DNA of 64,000 nucleotides. Origin: Xanthomonas sp. AM6 (GTDB lineage: Bacteria > Pseudomonadota > Gammaproteobacteria > Xanthomonadales > Xanthomonadaceae). Each line of letters starts with the position of its first letter. The stretch's first letter is position 1. The notes beneath the pieces are model-generated. The model did no database searches and was not told the origin of the DNA. It saw only the letters and a list, made by a program, of their open reading frames with translations. The DNA lies in the NCBI RefSeq assembly GCF_025665335.1, contig NZ_CP106869.1, forward strand, positions 2,382,501 to 2,446,500. Direction: 5' to 3'. The translations under genes were made by a program, and so were the position numbers. This document shows positions 62,701 through 64,000 of the stretch, piece after piece.

Positions 62701-62760
62701 CGGAAGACTCCAGAAGTGATGCGGCGCCTGGACGCGCCGCGGCAAGGGGAGGAAGACGGC

Positions 62761-62800
62761 GGTCCCGGCCGGGACCTGGCCCGGCGAGGTCCCGCGGACC
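62761..62800. promoter_or_regulatory. Two GGTCC...GGACC palindromes between SDR and AraC
   Basis: GGTCCCGGCCGGGACC at 62761-62776 is a perfect 16-base palindrome. A second one, GGTCC-CGC-GGACC, lies at 62788-62800, so the same half-sites repeat in the divergent promoter. Paired palindromes of this kind usually bind a dimeric regulator; AraC proteins more often use direct repeats, so another factor is possible. Confidence 0.45.
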
Positions 62801-62942
62801 GCTCCAGGTGCCCCCATGCTAGGCAGCGCGGCCTCCGGCGCTAAGCCCGGATCGTCTACGGACATTGCCCAATCCTCTTCGCGCCCTGCAAAGAGCCTCG
62901 CAACTGTGATGAGATATGGCCTGTTTCTATCGGAGCCGCCGC

Positions 62943-63908
62943 ATGGCCAACCCCTCCCCTTCCGCGGCCGCATTCGACCGCCAGGCGCGGATGGTCGACC
63001 TGATCGATCGGCTCGCCGTCCGCGAGGGCTACACCCAGTCGCATCTCGATGGCGTCACCCTGATGCGCTCCAACCGACCGCTGGAGCGCATCGCCGCGCT
63101 GTACGAGCCGAGCATCGTGATCGTGGCGCAGGGCCGCAAACGCGGCTTCCATGGCGGCCAGACCTACGTGTACGACGCACAGCACTATCTGGTGCTCGCC
63201 GTACCGCTGCCGTTCGAGATCGAGACCGAGGCGAGCCCGCAGGAGCCGATGCTGGGCATCGCGCTGCGCATCGATCCAACCATGACGGCCGAGCTGGCGC
63301 TGGCCGTGGACGAAGGCCGGCCGCACAGCGCCACGGCGCCTCACACCCTGTATGCCACCCCCATCGACGAGCGCATCGCCGACGCGACGGTGCGGCTGCT
63401 GGAGGCCTTGTCGGATCCGACCGAAGCCCGATTGCTGGGCCCGGGCGTGGTCAGAGAGTTGACCTTCCGGGTGCTCGCGAGCGAGCAAGGCGGCGGCCTG
63501 CGCGCGGCGCTGACCCACGGCGGCCATTTCGGCCGCATCGCGAAGGCCTTGCGCCGCATCCACAGCCAGTACGACCGCGACCTGGATGTGGCGACGCTGG
63601 CCAACGAGGCGAGCATGAGCGTCCCGGCATTCCATGCGCACTTCAAGGCGGTTACCGCCACCTCGCCGATCCAGTACATCAAGGCGATGCGCCTGCACCA
63701 GGCGAGGCTGCTGATGATACGTGGCGGGCTCACCGCGCTCACCGCGTCCGAGCGCGTCGGCTACGAGAGCGCTTCCCAGTTCAGCCGCGAGTTCAAGCGA
63801 ATGTTCGGACGCAGCCCGTTGGAGGAAGCCCGACACCTGAAGGACGTACTGAACCTGTCCTCCCCCGCGCGGCCGGGCACCGCGCAAGCTCGAACCCTGT
63901 CCTCCTAG
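62943..63908 (+). CDS. AraC family transcriptional regulator (AraC_N type)
   Basis: A 321-residue regulator. The N-terminal AraC_N domain is clear: [20 protein letters not shown] and [19 protein letters not shown]. The C-terminal pair of helix-turn-helix units includes [20 protein letters not shown] and [20 protein letters not shown], with GRSPLEEAR at the end. Regulators of this subgroup commonly sit beside SDR or aldo-keto reductase genes that respond to alcohols or aldehydes, which is exactly the layout here. The ATG at 62943 is chosen over a start nine codons earlier because it gives the expected N-terminus. Confidence 0.94.
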   Translation: MANPSPSAAAFDRQARMVDLIDRLAVREGYTQSHLDGVTLMRSNRPLERIAALYEPSIVIVAQGRKRGFHGGQTYVYDAQHYLVLAVPLPFEIETEASPQEPMLGIALRIDPTMTAELALAVDEGRPHSATAPHTLYATPIDERIADATVRLLEALSDPTEARLLGPGVVRELTFRVLASEQGGGLRAALTHGGHFGRIAKALRRIHSQYDRDLDVATLANEASMSVPAFHAHFKAVTATSPIQYIKAMRLHQARLLMIRGGLTALTASERVGYESASQFSREFKRMFGRSPLEEARHLKDVLNLSSPARPGTAQARTLSS

Positions 63909-63920
63909 GAAAGCCGCCGA

Positions 63921-64000
63921 TGTCCGACGCCCCGCGCAGCTCAGCCGAAGCGCTCGACCTGCACATACCCGGCCGCTGCATGGCCAGCAGCGGTGGGCGC
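63921..64000 (+). CDS. Unidentified gene, N-terminus only
   Basis: An ATG 12 bases after the AraC stop begins a frame with 26 residues before the window ends (SDAPRSSAEALDLHIPGRC). GGAAAG precedes it. Too short to identify; its spacing suggests it is co-transcribed with the AraC regulator. Confidence 0.45.

Noticed and set aside
1-64000. CRISPR arrays, insertion sequences, rRNA genes
   Set aside because: No regular repeat-spacer series, no transposase-like protein and no rRNA sequence was seen.

Overview
The window looks like chromosomal DNA from a GC-rich gammaproteobacterium of the Xanthomonadaceae, probably Xanthomonas or a close relative. The evidence is the high GC of nearly all coding DNA, the mix of families (Ohr, WrbA, epoxide hydrolases, many LysR/AraC regulators paired with short-chain reductases) and a XerC/XerD recombination site at 49044-49071. 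Its left half matches the core that filamentous phages of Xanthomonas use, as I recall it. No insertion sequence, CRISPR array, rRNA operon or intact prophage was seen.

Layout. (1) 1-8.4 kb: a minus-strand redox/detoxification cluster (SDR, TlpA-like thioredoxin, Ohr, cytochrome P460, two epoxide-hydrolase-type enzymes, SDR) divergent from an OmpR-type two-component system. (2) 7.5-22.8 kb: small regulator-plus-enzyme modules. These are AraC with O-methyltransferase and siderophore-interacting-type flavoprotein; LysR with a decayed SDR and a DUF1097 membrane protein; LysR with SDR and lipocalin-like protein; AraC with an epimerase; and a YheO-type regulator divergent from an M61 peptidase. 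Remnants of a serine hydrolase and possibly a GNAT gene follow. (3) 23.1-42.3 kb: the most distinctive part. Four plus-strand genes overlapping by 4 bases encode two tandem pairs, each a secreted protein ending in a Hint (hedgehog/intein) domain plus a small beta-sandwich-like partner. They converge, across one hairpin, on a minus-strand Tc toxin operon made of a fused TcB-TcC gene and a TcA gene. (4) 42.3-49.1 kb: an accessory stretch with a CoiA-like nuclease-domain protein, a frame-broken membrane protein, a truncated OLD-type ATPase, a KfrA-like coiled-coil protein, an aberrant tRNA-like gene, a DEDDh exoribonuclease, a frameshifted antitoxin and the dif-like site. (5) 49.1-58.9 kb: nine minus-strand genes for small-molecule redox chemistry (three NTF2-like proteins, ABM monooxygenase, quinone reductase, DoxX, SDR, WrbA, isochorismatase-like hydrolase) downstream of a NarL-type regulator and a beta-propeller sensor kinase that carries a one-base frameshift. 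(6) 59.4-64 kb: a CPA1 antiporter, three small enzyme-like genes and an SDR, divergent from an AraC regulator.

How it fits together. Most of the window is flexible stress, quinone and xenobiotic metabolism, with each block next to its own regulator. The Tc operon supplies a translocation toxin. The neighbouring Hint operon is the best candidate for an undescribed system: both large proteins keep the N-terminal Hint cysteine and the internal T-x-x-H motif but lack the C-terminal His-Asn of splicing inteins, which suggests self-cleavage or thioester chemistry on exported proteins. Any functional tie to the Tc toxin is inferred from proximity only.
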